A stretch of 64,000 nucleotides of DNA. Origin: Lingula anatina (taxonomy: Eukaryota > Brachiopoda > Lingulata > Lingulida > Lingulidae). Made by a program: the position numbers and the translations under genes. Where the stretch lies: positions 115,718-179,717 of the forward strand of contig NW_019775760.1 of the NCBI RefSeq assembly GCF_001039355.2. The letters are read 5' to 3'. This document shows positions 1 through 13,000 of the stretch, one piece after another. Positions within the stretch are counted from its first letter, which is position 1. Each line of letters starts with the position of its first letter. The notes under the pieces were generated by a model that was not told where the DNA came from, made no database searches, and saw only the letters and a program-made list of their open reading frames with translations.

Positions 1-333
1 GGTGACGGTCAGTTTGAACTGTTTTACGATTAAATGGAAACAAAATGGTCCGTCTTTATGTACCATTTACCATATTGATAACTCTTTACGTGCGATTTCC
101 CTTATTGATAACTAAGGTTGAAGGTTTGGCACGAAGATGAAAAATTGAGTAAATCTGGAGTTTGTATTGATTTTATTTCAATTGGCATTCGATAAAGTCA
201 ATGAACAAATTAGGTCTATCTTCATCAAGACACAACATCAATGTGTCAATTGTAAACTTAAATATGAAGATATTCCTACGTTTCATTAAGTGCACTTGAT
301 GACATTTAAGGCCGCTATTCTTATGGTTTTCAG
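1..333. other. No gene seen; probable intron of the ENaC-like gene
   Basis: AT-rich sequence with no supportable exon. It lies directly upstream of the first recognisable channel exon, which opens after a clean acceptor (ttttcag, ending at 333). The minus-strand open frame that covers 173-430 is antisense to that exon. Exons for the N-terminus and the first membrane segment should lie upstream of the window. Confidence 0.5.
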
Positions 334-2550
334 CAATTTCACGGAGTTTAGTGATTACAAGTATGGGAACTGTTTCATCTTCAACTCGGGCATGAACAAG
401 ACCGTCAGGTCCGCCGCCCGCGGCGGTCACACTTATGGTATGTTGAAAAAAAATGGAATTTTTTTATCTAAGTTTAGGAAATAAATCAAAGGTTATGCGT
501 CGCCATTACTGTGTAAAATATGTCACTACAGTAATCACTGACACTATATCCCTTTTTAATAATTTTCTTCTATTTAAAAGTAGCTGTAGTTATCATAAAA
601 TTTATATTTACCGAGTCCAGAGGAATTCAGAAATAATATGTCGTGGGTGAAATCTGTACAAACCAATCTTGAAGCATTTCTCTAAGGAAATCGAATGGTT
701 TATTCTGGATTTTATAATGAAAGTACATGTCACAAGACAAAATGGATGCAAATTAAAAGAAGAGCATGAAAGAGAACAATATTCTGGACAAAAAACGCTT
801 GTATAAAGGCGCCGGCAAGTCTAATAGGAAAGTTGCTGTCAGATTAGCGCGATGCACAATTATGTCCAATTTGCTCACGTCACTGACATACTGTGCCTGC
901 AACCATGTGCGCTGTGAGTCAAAATTTCATATTTGTGAGAAAACCACTCCCTGATTTTTTCTGGGTCAAACTGAAAAACTCAATCACCCCTCATATTTAG
1001 TGTTGATAATTACAAGCGCACTAGTAAAATAGCTGTAGTGGCGTACATGTATTTGTGCACTGTGAAGTCACAGGGTCAGGCAAAAATCTTTTACCCCCCA
1101 CGCCCTCCATCCATTTAAACGTGCATTGTAAAAGATTACAAATGTATTAGTTATCCGCACAGCTTCTTTTTCTTCGTATATAAACGATCACCAGAGCTGC
1201 CCATAGGGGATGGTGGTGGGGGTTTCTTGTTATCGATTTATCACATGGCTTCGTATTATTTCATCCAAGGTCTCAGTCTTGAGCTGTACATAGAACAAGA
1301 TGAATACATAATGACGACAGAATCTGCCGGGGTTCGCGTCACAATTCACGAGCAGAACTCGATGCCATTCGCGGAGGAACACAGTATTGTGGTAGCGCCT
1401 GGGAAGCATACCTCCATTGGAATATCAAAGGTGTGTTTGGACTATCCTCTACCAGGGTGGCAGATATTATAGGCAAATTTTAAAAAAAACTACCCTGTGA
1501 CTTTTGGCCAGATGGAAGCAATTAAATCTGCACGCGCGTAGATGGCATTGTACCCGTTCGGTAGGGAGCTACTACCGAAGATTCCTCTATTAACTTCAAT
1601 CTGAAATAACAAGCTATTCATAAGGGGCAGAGAATCAAATGACTGTCTATTTATCTAAAGACATATCTGTGAATATCTTGAGAAAAATCTGTCGCCCTGG
1701 TGGATTGTAGGTTTGGACCAACTGCCAGCACGACGGAGATGAATTTGTTTTTAAGATGTAGCTGTTTAAATTGTTTCAGCACACGACTCTGGTGTAGTTT
1801 TTAAAGACAAAATCCAGTGGGTATTAACACAAATAGAAAAGGCCGTATTTAAGGTGTAAAGAATATGGTTCTGCGAATGGCAAATAAAGAGAGCCATAAG
1901 ACTGGTATTGCATTTTTATTGGGAATATATCACGCTTAATAATGTAGATTCTATAACTTTGATATGCATGGTTTATATATCAATTTTGTTTTAGAAACGC
2001 TTTGTCCGTATTGACTCACCGTACGGAGATTGTAAAAACTACACCGAGGAAGAAAACTATGAACTCAATGCTTATTCTGAATACTATAATTTAATTGTGA
2101 ATTACAGTAGAGAGGTAGGTCAATAAACTTTTTACAGAGAGAACATTCATGCTAACATTCAACATTTCAAAAATCTCATAAATTGAATTTGATTCCAAAA
2201 CCAAATAATTTTAAAATCTTTCTATTGTACACGTTAAACATTTGGTAAAAATATAAAATAGAAAATGCTTTACAGATATATTCCATTTTGACTGTATATC
2301 ACAAAACGCGAACCGCGACTTTTTTTTTTTTTTTTTTTTTTACTTATTTCTACTCAATTTCTTTCAGGCATGTTTTAAAACATGCTTACAGAGACAAATT
2401 ATAAGAGATTGTGGATGTGCACACCCCAGTTACCCGGCTAATGCAACTGCTCTCCAGGCTTCTTGGAATATAGCCTACAATAAAAATCTTACTAACAGTC
2501 GTGACGATCCAGTGCTTTGCAACATTGCCAACAGTACCACACACAGTAAG

Positions 2551-2596
<46 letters not shown>

Positions 2597-4842
2597 CATG
2601 TGTGTCATTCACCTTCATTTTACTGAGTCAAATACGTAAAAAGTTAAATCGTTCAATGGAATTTGCTGCGAAATAAAAAAAGAACTTCCATGATTTTACG
2701 CCTAACTGACCATAGCGAAATCTTATGACAAAATGTGGAAATGTATGACAGCAAATACCTCGTAAAGAGTCCCTTAGATTGTTTCGTTAGAAGCTTTAAC
2801 AATATTACCATTAACAGAATGTTTTATGATTGAATTAAATAACGAATTACAGACATATTTACATCGCACAAGTGATAACGTGACATATGTATATTCTTAA
2901 ATGATATATTATTATTATCTTACTTATTTTCACCATTTAGTTGTATGTGTTGACAACATTGTGGATATGTACAAAAAAGGACAGATTACATGCGACTGCC
3001 CTCCGAAATGTGTGTAAGTATTTCAATATTTTACTTCGTAACTTGATGATCTGTCTTAACTTTATAAAAACACTAAATAAGATGGTTGTTGAGAGGAATA
3101 ATGATTAAGCCAAACTGATTTCGATCAAATTATATGCGATGAAATATATGTTGATTTTTAGCAAATTTTGATCCCGGATTTTTAAATAGCAGAAACGTCC
3201 CACCACTATCGGTGAACCTTGGTCTTGCTGACTTTTGGTTTTGACAAATGCTTTTATCAGAGTGAAATTGGTTTAAGAACTTTATTTTCTAAGCCCTTCT
3301 GTCTACTTCAAATTTCAGGGAAGATACATTTGAGGCAAGTGTTTCATCGATGCGCTGGCCTTCCGACGTGTATCAGGTAATATTCTTCTCAAGTGTAGCT
3401 TGTTAGAAGGTTTTCCTTCAAACGGACAGAAATTCAATAAGTTTTACAATATCTTTAATTGCAAAGCAAAAGGCTGGTAATCTTAATATAAAAAATGATA
3501 GACCGCTCATTTATTTATCATTTTCAGATGGAGATGCTGCAGACTTTGAGTGCATACGTGAATACAGACTTACTTGAAATGAGGTAAACCGCATTTCCCT
3601 TGTTTTCAATTATTAAAATTTTGTTTAATTTTTGCAGTTTATAGGAAATAGGTATTATTTCCATGTTATCTTTATTATTTTAACTTCATTTTTTCATTGG
3701 ACGGAAGCAGAGCAGTTGATTGCATTCCTATAGCTCCAATGAAATAATATAAAAATATATTTTGATAAAATAAACATTTGAGCAGAGGTAGCAATTCGAT
3801 TTTCTAAATACGATACTGTATTAGAAGGGACATTAGCACAAACTATCTACGTGACGGAGGTCCTATCCTAATATGACTCAAAATGAGACGCAACTAAAGC
3901 GCGGTTTTTACAGAAATAAAATTAAAATTCTAGGAGAAAATTCAAAATGAGAAAGTGTTGCTTTACAAACTTAATGGTTCAACCCTTATTATTTACATAT
4001 TTCTATCTTTGAACATTGAACAAAGAACACGCAGAATGACATTCATTTCAACCTTTTTCTTCTTTTTCTGTTGCATATTTCAGGAGAAACGTGATGAAGG
4101 TGGAAATCTTCTATCGTGACATGAACCTCGAAACCGTCACCACGAACATTGCGTATTCGGTGCGTTTCTATCGAAATAATCACATTCTGTTCATTGTTAT
4201 TATTTATAAGTTCAAACTTTTCTATAGCCTTCTGCAGAGCTTTCGGTCTCATCCAAAGAAATTATACTATAAATCCCAGTAAATATCAACAACATTATAT
4301 CTTTACACTGCTGCACAGTTGAATTTCCATTGATGGTTGTCTTCTTAACTTTCTAAGCTGAATGAAGTTAATCAGCGGGGCTTGGAAAAGATTGGCAAGG
4401 GCGGGATTTTTTAACTTTGAAAGAATAATTCTTTCTTTTTCTTATTTAAACACACACAACAACAACAACAACAACTTTTTATTCTTTGAGTATTGAGTGT
4501 GCTATTTAAAATATATTTTCATCAAATGTCAACAGGTCGAAGCATTTCAGACATTATGAACATGGACCTAACTAGAGAGTCTCTAGTTAGGTCCATGTTA
4601 TAATCAAATACGCCAAAATTCCCCCAAAATACCATACACTTTTTATTCCATTTCAGCTAACGGACCTTGGGTCGGACCTTGGCGGAAACTTGGGCCTGTG
4701 GCTTGGGGTGTCTGTTCTAACAGCCTGTGAGCTATTTAATCTGATATTGGACGTGATACAGCTGGCTCTTCGAAACCGCAAGAAAAACAGTAAAAAGAAT
4801 CATGTGAGTCCAGTGCACAAGATAACAACTAAAGGATTCTGA
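334..4842 (+). CDS. Degenerin/ENaC/ASIC-family sodium channel, 3' part (9 exons)
   Basis: Partial gene for an amiloride-sensitive-type cation channel subunit in the plasma membrane. Exons read from splice signals: 334-437, 1270-1430, 1995-2114, 2368-2545, 2941-3013, 3319-3376, 3528-3583, 4084-4159, 4657-4842. All phases join without a stop, giving about 336 aa. Seen in order: the family block YGNCFIFNSG; GLSLELYIEQDEY; AGVRVTIHEQ; a Cys-rich extracellular region with CFKTCLQRQIIRDCGCAHPS and CDCPPKCV; and the second membrane segment starting GLWLGVSVLTACELF. Within it GVS fits the G-X-S selectivity-filter pattern known for the family. A short basic tail ends HKITTKGF. TM1 and the N-terminus are outside the window. 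The AATAAA at 4865 may be the poly(A) signal. The subtype (peptide-gated, acid-sensing or other) cannot be told from this part. Confidence 0.9.
2552..2589. repeat. (CT)n microsatellite directly after a 5' splice site
   Basis: About 19 CT units start six bases after the end of the exon ending at 2545 (donor gtaagc), followed by a TG-rich stretch. It lies in an intron of the ENaC-like gene. Confidence 0.9.
4559..4599. repeat. Perfect 20-bp hairpin with a 1-nt loop
   Basis: Arm AACATGGACCTAACTAGAGA, one G, then its exact reverse complement. With one bulged base the stem extends a few more pairs into TTAT/ATAA. It sits in the last intron of the channel gene, about 60 bp before the final exon. 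Confidence 0.9.
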
Positions 4843-7269
4843 ACAGTATGAATACAGGAGGAAAAATAAAAGGAAGAGAATCACACCATTCCTACCACAA
4901 AAGATTTTCACAAATATATATATTATGTAAACTGTTTATTTTAGTCCAGAGGGTATACTGGTTAACAGTGTCATTTGAATCTGTATAAAAGAAGATAATC
5001 CCGCACACAAGCTTATAAATGTACACACACACATGGATTGATGCACAAAACATGCACAAATGAGCATACATTCACAAATATACACATGCATGTACATATG
5101 TACACATGCCTCTTTTACCGAGCACACGGAAAAGTGAAATATGCTGTGGCTATTATGAAGTAGCTGCCCTGCATTATTTGAAAATTGGAGTTTAAAACTC
5201 GGACAATGGGTGTGCAATTGTGTCTTCAAAATCCAAAAGCAAACAAAGCATGCACACCATCATATTTAGGCGCTGATTTGACACTGTAGGAGAGTGACTT
5301 CTTTCACAAGTTTGAAACTCGGGGACATATCATCACTTCTTGTGAGACGTATTTTTATATATATTTTTTACTTCTGATTATTCCCTTGTTTTGGAGTGTG
5401 CTTAAATCTAATGTAAATTATAAAGGTGATGGAATTAAAGTTTTTTTGGGTTCGCATTATTCTTTAGATGCGCCTTCCGATGATAGTACTCTAAGGCGAA
5501 ATCGCCATGAATTAAAAGCATATCCTTCTCTCGCGAATCATTTTTCGTCTAAGGTATTCGTTTATTAATTACAGTGCACTCGGAAGTAAAGAAAATGTTA
5601 TTTTGGCCAAAATATATATCCGTGTGTAAAGTGTAATCCTATTTTTCTTCCAATCGATCAGGGACCTCTTACTTTTCCTTCAGTCAGCGCCTAGAAGAGT
5701 TCCACAGGCGGTACAAATCACCTGCCCGCACATATTGCAGGCCTTCAGCATCAGCAACCCCCCCCCCCCCCCCCCCAAATTGAAAAAAAGGGGGGGGGGT
5801 CTTTTCATCCTACGGCCTTGGTTAGCCTGCATGCCTGCATGGGTTCTTCAATGGTTGTTGTGGATGTGCATGTACTTATTTTTGTCTACAATCTTGATAA
5901 ATATCTGTATGTCATAGGTAATAGGTGAATTACTGGCATGACACAAAACAATTTTGATCGTACTTTTGATAAGTTTACCATGATGTCCAATTTCAACTCA
6001 AACTTCCATCCAAGTGCGTTTTATATACGGCCATCTCTCGGCCATCACTCGAAATTTCCACATGAGATTTTGAATTTACTAATTACGAAGTTAGAATGCT
6101 GCAAACACAATATATGTATATTATGGTTCATATGCATTTAAAAACTTGCTTTATTTTGATATCAATATTTGTCTGTATGCCTTCAAACATTTTAATCCAA
6201 ACAAAGTTGAAAATTCATCTATATCTGTTTTAATCAGAAGCTTTTCCGCCATTCACAGGGAAGGCCAAGTAAAACTTGATAAGTTTGACAAGACTTGATG
6301 TGTTCTGAGATTTTCTTTCAAATATGTCACCAGGTTGATAAATGAATGTGTCAACAGTATACATACTGGTGCATGTATCCAGTTCCTCTGTTTATAAATC
6401 ATTATATGAGAGAAACCGTGGGCAGCAGTTGTAGATGTTGTTCATGTTTGTGCACAATTTCCCCCATATTCAACTTAAAATTGGTGCTCTAAAATACCCT
6501 TTAGAATAATGACAGGGTGACAGAGAAGATTGTTATGGTTTATATCTGAACAATAGTAACCAAGCATTCATACCATAATCACAGTGCCCAACCATATAAT
6601 CATAGTAATCAACTTTCAATATGGATGTGTACCGTACAACCCTCCATTACATCTGACAAAGTCACGTCATGAATGTAACATGAAAAAGAAAAACTGCTCA
6701 ATATATACATCAGTGTCAAATATTTATTAACATTTCACTTGTACAGAAAAATGAATTTTTTCTTCACGCTCAAAGAAAAAAAGTGATCAAAACAAAACAA
6801 AATAAGCCATTATAGCTGCTGCTTGTATACATACAACTGGCCATGCAGTTCATTGTGACATTTATACACTGTTTATACATACTAGTAGATGCACAGATAT
6901 CAGAATTCCATTCTTGACATATACAGTGTAGCATATATATCACTGTCTGTGATGGATCGAAAAAAGACTCATACATCTACATGTAAGAAATGGGATAAAA
7001 CAACACTCCATAAGTAAAACTAATAGTAAACAATACAACTTAAGAACATGTATGAATATATCCTGTGACAAGCAGAAGATTTTAAATCAATATATTATAT
7101 ACAAAGAACAATGCTGATGCAGTATCTCATGAATCTCAACCTTATTTGATTAAAATAATGAAGCATTGACTGAATATGCCAAGGTAATAATGCTTATTAG
7201 TAAAATTAATGCTATATTCTTAATACTGTTATATATTTCCCCTATGTGCTGCATTCGACGCAGACTGGG
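4843..7269. other. Intergenic; no gene seen
   Basis: AT-rich, with only short open frames that lack splice context or family resemblance. It holds a run of 19 C at 5758-5776 and a run of 10 G at 5790-5799, which could pair with each other. The frame at 5735-5917 is an artefact of these runs. Confidence 0.6.
4865..4870 (+). terminator. Possible poly(A) signal AATAAA
   Basis: Canonical hexamer 23 nt after the channel gene's TGA stop. A 3' UTR this short would be unusual, so a later signal may be used instead. Confidence 0.35.
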
Positions 7270-7481
7270 TTCCCACAGATTTAGATCAATCCATCTGGAT
7301 CGACCTAACTCCCTGAGGGTTCACGCTTAATTGCTGTCAGCTTCCGGGAGAAGAGCGCGCACAAAAGTTAATTACCCCCTTACAACTTTTAGGAGGCGGG
7401 ACAGACATTTAAGCGGATTAAGCTGACAGCAACCTAGTGAGACTCCCCAGGGGGATAGATCGATCTAAATATCTGTGGGAA
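7270..7481. mobile_element. Fold-back (MITE-like) element, about 212 bp
   Basis: The ends are inverted: TTCCCACAGAT (7270-7280) and ATCTGTGGGAA (7471-7481), with further imperfect pairing inward (TTAGATC / GATCTAA). A second inner pair is GCTGTCAGCTT (7333-7343) with AAGCTGACAGC (7420-7430). AAAAGTT...AACTTTT pair at the centre. It is locally GC-richer than its surroundings and has no coding capacity. No clear target-site duplication was identified. Confidence 0.65.
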
Positions 7482-9078
7482 TGGTCTCTCATTCTGCACT
7501 TATAGACTAAGGCAGCAAAAGGTGTATTCTCAAGGACATGATGGCAAACGCTCTGTAGGACAAATGTGCTGCAGCTCTGCAAAAACCTGCTGCGGAAGTG
7601 ATGACAGCGAGGTCACTAAAATCACCTGCCCATGAATATATATATAATTTATAAAAGAACTGAATGTGCCTTGCCATTGTGAAGATATTTTGTCATATGT
7701 ATATTAAGGTTACGTTAATAACAGGTACCTCAGCTGCTAAAAAGATCAACATGCATGCCTCAGGCAACCCAGGTGTAAATTAGTTCCTAGCACTCTGATA
7801 CATTTCCCATTTCTTATTGCTCTAATACCGCCATATCGTGATATCGAGACTGCAATATTCCTTAGCTGAATGTTTTACATTTTCAACTATAGCACCAATT
7901 CAAAACACAGATAATAAAAGTACATCTAATATTCACAAGACAATTGTCCATTCTTGATATAAAGAAGACGACATTCCAATACAGTAACTTTCCATCTCAA
8001 ATAGCACATTTAGGTGGCACACGTAGTTTGATCAGCTCATTTCTGTCATTTTTCTTGACATGTACTTTTAGTTAAAGCATATTTTACATGTTTCATGCAC
8101 CATTCATAGCACTTCATGGCAGAGATATTCCCTGCACCATCATTTCCAACAGATAATTTTTAGCAGGAAGATCAACTTAGTTACTAGAAAAAAATGTATC
8201 AACTCTCACAAATGAGAGAATGGAACTAGCCATCTCAAAAGGAAAACAGCCAAAATCTCATAAAATGAACACCTTATAACACTGCAATGGAACACTTGAA
8301 ATACAAAATGCAGGGTTCATAATCTCATTGTCTTTTAAAAAATCACATATATTCTTTAAATATTCTTAGAACTAATTATGCTTTTAAAATTTATGTAGAA
8401 AATCATTACTCATCTTTCACATTTCACAACTTTAACATACTAAAGGGCTTTTAAAGTACCATAGTGTTAAAATAAATCAACAGTAGGCAAAGTGAGAAAA
8501 TTCAGTGACCTGTGATTGAGGTGGTAATGTATTTCAGTACAAAATTCTGCTAGAGGGGGCAGGGGAGCACCATGATAGAACAGCAAATAGAAACAGACAC
8601 AAAATGGATATCGTCAATTACATAAAGATTATTTTCACATTTTAAAAAAATATTGCTACTGATGTGTAAAACTGATAGTTCTCTTTTATTAAATTACATA
8701 TCAGCTTTAGTCTAAATGATAACAACAGCAGTAACAATCCATTTTGCAAAGGCTTATTAATTTTTTTCTTCGAGTTTTAAATTTTTTTGTGGTTGTTTCT
8801 GCAGGACTACTTTTTATTTATCTAATATATCACAGCTGAAAAGAACACCCCAAAACAGTGAAGTCCTGTGATCCCACAGGATCAACTAATACAAAGCAAT
8901 ACACCTGAATAAACAATGATTTGAAACAGCCCAGAATTCAAGAAACACGACTTCCTTCTTCAAAAACATTAAATAATGACTCTTCCCTTAAAAAAAAAAA
9001 AAACCAATATAATTTTTTATAGATGATAAAAATAAATTAAATTTTAATTAAGGTGAACGTTGCTCTACCATTTTGAAG
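7482..9078. other. No gene seen; intergenic or distal 3' flank
   Basis: AT-rich with short A/T runs. No exon-like frame on either strand. It lies downstream of the minus-strand oxidoreductase and could include part of a long 3' UTR, but nothing in the sequence settles this. Confidence 0.5.
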
Positions 9079-9435
9079 TTAAAGGGATAACGACTCCTAA
9101 CATGAGATTCAAAATCCCACAATAAATACATTGTAAAGAACACATGCTAGTAGAAATATCATAAATTCCATTTAACAACCAAAACGGCAGTTATTTTAAT
9201 TATTCTGAAATCTGTGCTTGCCATCGGACAACCTGGACCTTCATAGATAGCTTCACTCCATAATAATCTCTCAAGAGATAATCGCAAAAAAAAAAAAAAA
9301 AAAAAAAAATCAACTCACTTTAAATGTCAGAAAAGATTTGTTAACCATTTGAAAGTATGGGAAAATGGTCGTTTACCCAAGAAAAATCCTTTTTATAGCA
9401 CTTTACCAGCTAAAATGTAGTTGTTATCCCTTTAA
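9079..9435. mobile_element. TTAA-flanked MITE, diverged copy
   Basis: TTAA (9079-9082), then terminal AGGGATAACGACT. The other end reads AGTTGTTATCCCT, then TTAA (9432-9435). The interior matches the better-preserved copies at 34453-34788 and 54494-54830: GGCAGTTAT...ATTCTGA, an internal (C)TCTCAAGAGAT palindrome, and AACCATTTGAAAGTATGGGAAAATGG. It is non-coding. An A run sits at 9287-9309. The TTAA duplication resembles piggyBac-type insertion. The family assignment is inferred. Confidence 0.75.
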
Positions 9436-10040
9436 GGCATTCATCAGTATTTTTTGTTTTCTTTTTTTCTTTTTTACACCCTCTGTAACCTTGAGCAGCC
9501 ATTAACAGAGACTTCAAAAGAGGCACCTGTGACTGAATTTTGGTGATGTTAGACAGTCCACTCCTTTCTCCTCATGAGAAATATGATCTGATGGAATTAA
9601 TGCCATGTCCACAGCACTAGCTTATAATGAGGGAATCCCACCAAATGCAGAGTGCTCTAAGTTACACAATTAAAGTAACATTCCAGAGAAATGAGCAGTG
9701 TTCAGCAAATAAGTATAAAATTAATATCTAACAAATAATAAAAAACAATATAAATAATAATAATAATACAAAACTATTACCTATAAATAAACAAACTTGA
9801 AACTTTCTGCATAGAACACCATATGCATAATTAATGAAAATAAACATAAATAAACAAATACCAACCCAGTGAATAAAATGCCATAGTGCTGGTCTCCAGA
9901 ATAGGCCCGGGGGCTTCTATCCCCATGGCACCACCAAAGACCATTAATAAATGGCATTTGCAGTCCTGTTTACTAAGAAAGCTCAGTTAACAAATGCAAG
10001 AGGATACACAGTAGATGTGTTCTATACTATAAGCTATAAA
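9436..10040. other. 3' flank of the FAD oxidoreductase gene; no gene seen
   Basis: AT-rich, with an AAT-rich stretch near 9720-9770. It is probably 3' UTR sequence of the minus-strand gene starting at 10041. No other coding signal. Confidence 0.45.
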
Positions 10041-13000
10041 CTAATACCATCCCATTTCCCAAAACCTCTTTGGGCTAAACTCTTTTAGATCAACAATTGA
10101 TGCCTGCCCATCAACAATCAACTCTGCCATGGCAGCACCAGTAACAGGAGCATTTAGTATACCCCAGCAACTATGTCCAGTAGCAATGTATGCTCCCTCA
10201 GCAGTCGTAATCTTCCCAATGAGTGGGGTGCCATCTGGTGACACTGGATAGAAGCATGCAGACTTCCTCTGGATATCAGCTTGGCCCAGTTTCGTCGAAA
10301 TCTCACCCACTATCCCTAGCAGTTTTTCTCCAGTCTCCGGGTCTGGTTTAACATCTTCTGGGTTATCAGGAAGCTCAGGGTCATCGCCTAAACCACAGAT
10401 GTACACTTCCCCATCAGGACGACAATAAATCTCGGGTGATCTAGTGATCCCGTTTTTCAAGCGATGCTCTATGAAGCAGGCGTGTGCTGGGAAGGGGGTA
10501 GGGGGTTTCACCATTATGCTGTGGGCTCTATGGCCTTTCACCTTAGGCAGCCGGGCAAACCACTGACTGGCCATATGGGACCATGGTCCCATCGCTATGA
10601 CAACAATGTCACATGGGATAGGCTCTTCTTGGTCAGCAATTTTTACCCCCTGGACTTTGGGACGTTTATCATGTGTTGACTTGATTCCTTCAACAGCTCC
10701 CTTGATCAATTTTACTCCCTTCTTTTGGGCCTCTTCTAACATAGCATGTGTTAATTTGTAGGGATGAACCTAGGGAGTAAAGAAATATCTATCACAGATA
10801 TAAGATGAAAACATTTCTGCATTAAGTTCAATCCCATGTCAGTAGCAAATTTTAGTCTAGTAGCTTTTATCAGTTTCCAGGGAAATTGAGGAGAATTGTG
10901 TAAATAATGTAGCATGTTTCATTATAATAAGAAAATAAAGTTTGCCTATGGTGAGAATGCCCCATGCTGCATGTAACATGAACCAAGATCATCAGGGATG
11001 TAAGGGGAATTTTCAATAAATATACTTTAACATTAAATCTTTACGCAGACAGAAAAGAATCAATCATATGTTCATTGCAATTAGACTGGATATGATATTG
11101 CTAATTAAAGGTGACATGGTATGATCAACTCTCAACTCAAGGGAGTGTCATTTGGATCTTGAACCCATTAAAAGTAGTTTGGATCATGATTATATACAAG
11201 TAGTTAGTGTAAAATCACAACTACCAGCTTGTCAGCAATCACGCATGCTCGCACACTCACTTGTGCTGTAGTAGAGGTGTTCCCCAACGTGGCCACACTG
11301 GTGACACACCCATCTATCCAGTCTGGCTTGCCACTATCCGAGTCACTATGGAATCCCTCCAGGGAGTCCACTTGAAAGGTGTCCAGCAGCCTGTAGTCTA
11401 TCTTACTAGCACCAAACTTCTCTGCCAGCTCCTTGTGCATCTCAAAACTTTTTCTTGCCAAATGGCCGAGCTGGAAATGGGAGTCAAAAGTTATTTTGAA
11501 AACTGAGAAAAAAAAAAACTTTATTCAGGAAAATATTATTTTAAAGTTATTTTCTACATATCTCAATTTGTCTTAGTGCTTTTTAGACTTGTCTTAAGCC
11601 AACAACATAATAGTTTAAGAAATAAAAGACAAAAATTTACAAAATTGAATTCAGAACAAACTAAGATAGATAGTGGTCAATGAGTACCACAGCAAAAGCT
11701 ATGATTTTGATGTACTTGTCTGGTAGTGCATACACAATAATACATATTGAAGTAACTTCTATGTCAGGAAAAAAGATCCAATTATCTGTTCATCAGTATT
11801 ATATTAACATCTTGGACTCATTTAAGTAGTATACATAATACGCATTTGGTCAGAGTTGTTGATCTTCACCAGTATTAACTTAATAAATGTCTCTTGGGGG
11901 GAAGAACAGAGATTACAATCAATACTCATTCCCCACAGAATGTGTGATCAATCAAGACATGGACTATCATGCTACACATACATGTATATGTATACTCAGA
12001 CAATGCTAGAGAACAAAGTCTTTTTTTACACAAATTCATGCAATTTATCAGTTTATCGAAGTTTTCAACGCACTGCCAGTGTTCTCTTTCATTTGAGGAA
12101 ATAAAGTGAGTTATTATCTAACAAGATATCTGAATTTAAAAAAGTCTTAATTTACAATATTATTTTTCTTTCATCATATGCACTGCACATGTGGAAAACT
12201 ACACCATATTATAATGGGTAGTTCTCTCTTCATCTTTGTAAATGACCTTTTTGTAAATATAAATGAAATGCACCAATGAATTATACTCCTTCAATCTTCA
12301 TTGGGTAGGATGAAAATACAGTAAGTGAACCCTTCTCTTTTAGACAATAAGAAAAAAACAGATCTCCCCTCCCCCGCAAAAATAAAAAACTTTGATGAAA
12401 TTTATTCCAGACAGTAAGTGCAGTGCATTCTATTTTCGTTAACTATTTTTTTTCAGTGCAGTGAAATTTGCTGTCTTTGTTATTTCTTGTCAAAGCTCTG
12501 TCTCTACTGTGAGTTTTTAGCTGGAGACTGGTGATCAACCCATTTCTGCTTGCAAATACAGCAAGATTCGATTTGTGACTGTAGCATTTCATCTTACCAA
12601 CTAGATTTAGTGAATTTTGTAAACAAAGTTTGTAAAATTTCCCATTTCCCATTTTTTACCTTTACTGAACTTTAGCCACAACAAACATAAACACTTGTAC
12701 ATTGCTTAAACATAAATCAGAAAATGATAAATAGTGACCGCCGCATCACCCCTTCCTACTTTTGTAAAAGTTCCACTCCAAAGAACTTATATAGAAGTGG
12801 CCTGAGATACACCCCTGGTCACAAATTACCTGCAGCCTCAAAGTGTGTGTCAATTTTCAGACCACAACTACAAATTTATTTGGAATGCATTTCTTCTTTC
12901 TCTAAATGTAAATAAAAATCTATATGCACAGAATTAACTAAGAGAACTTATTTTGCGAAAAATTTTTTTTTAAATCCTAATGTTTGAGATTTTATTGATT

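Noticed and set aside
173-430. 85-codon minus-strand open frame
   Set aside because: Antisense to the channel exon at 334-437, whose plus-strand reading (YGNCFIFNSG) is a clear family match.
5386-5917. Two plus-strand open frames of about 60 codons
   Set aside because: No splice context or family. The second is produced by the C and G homopolymer runs.
10464-11506. Plus-strand frames over the oxidoreductase exons
   Set aside because: Antisense shadows of the minus-strand gene.
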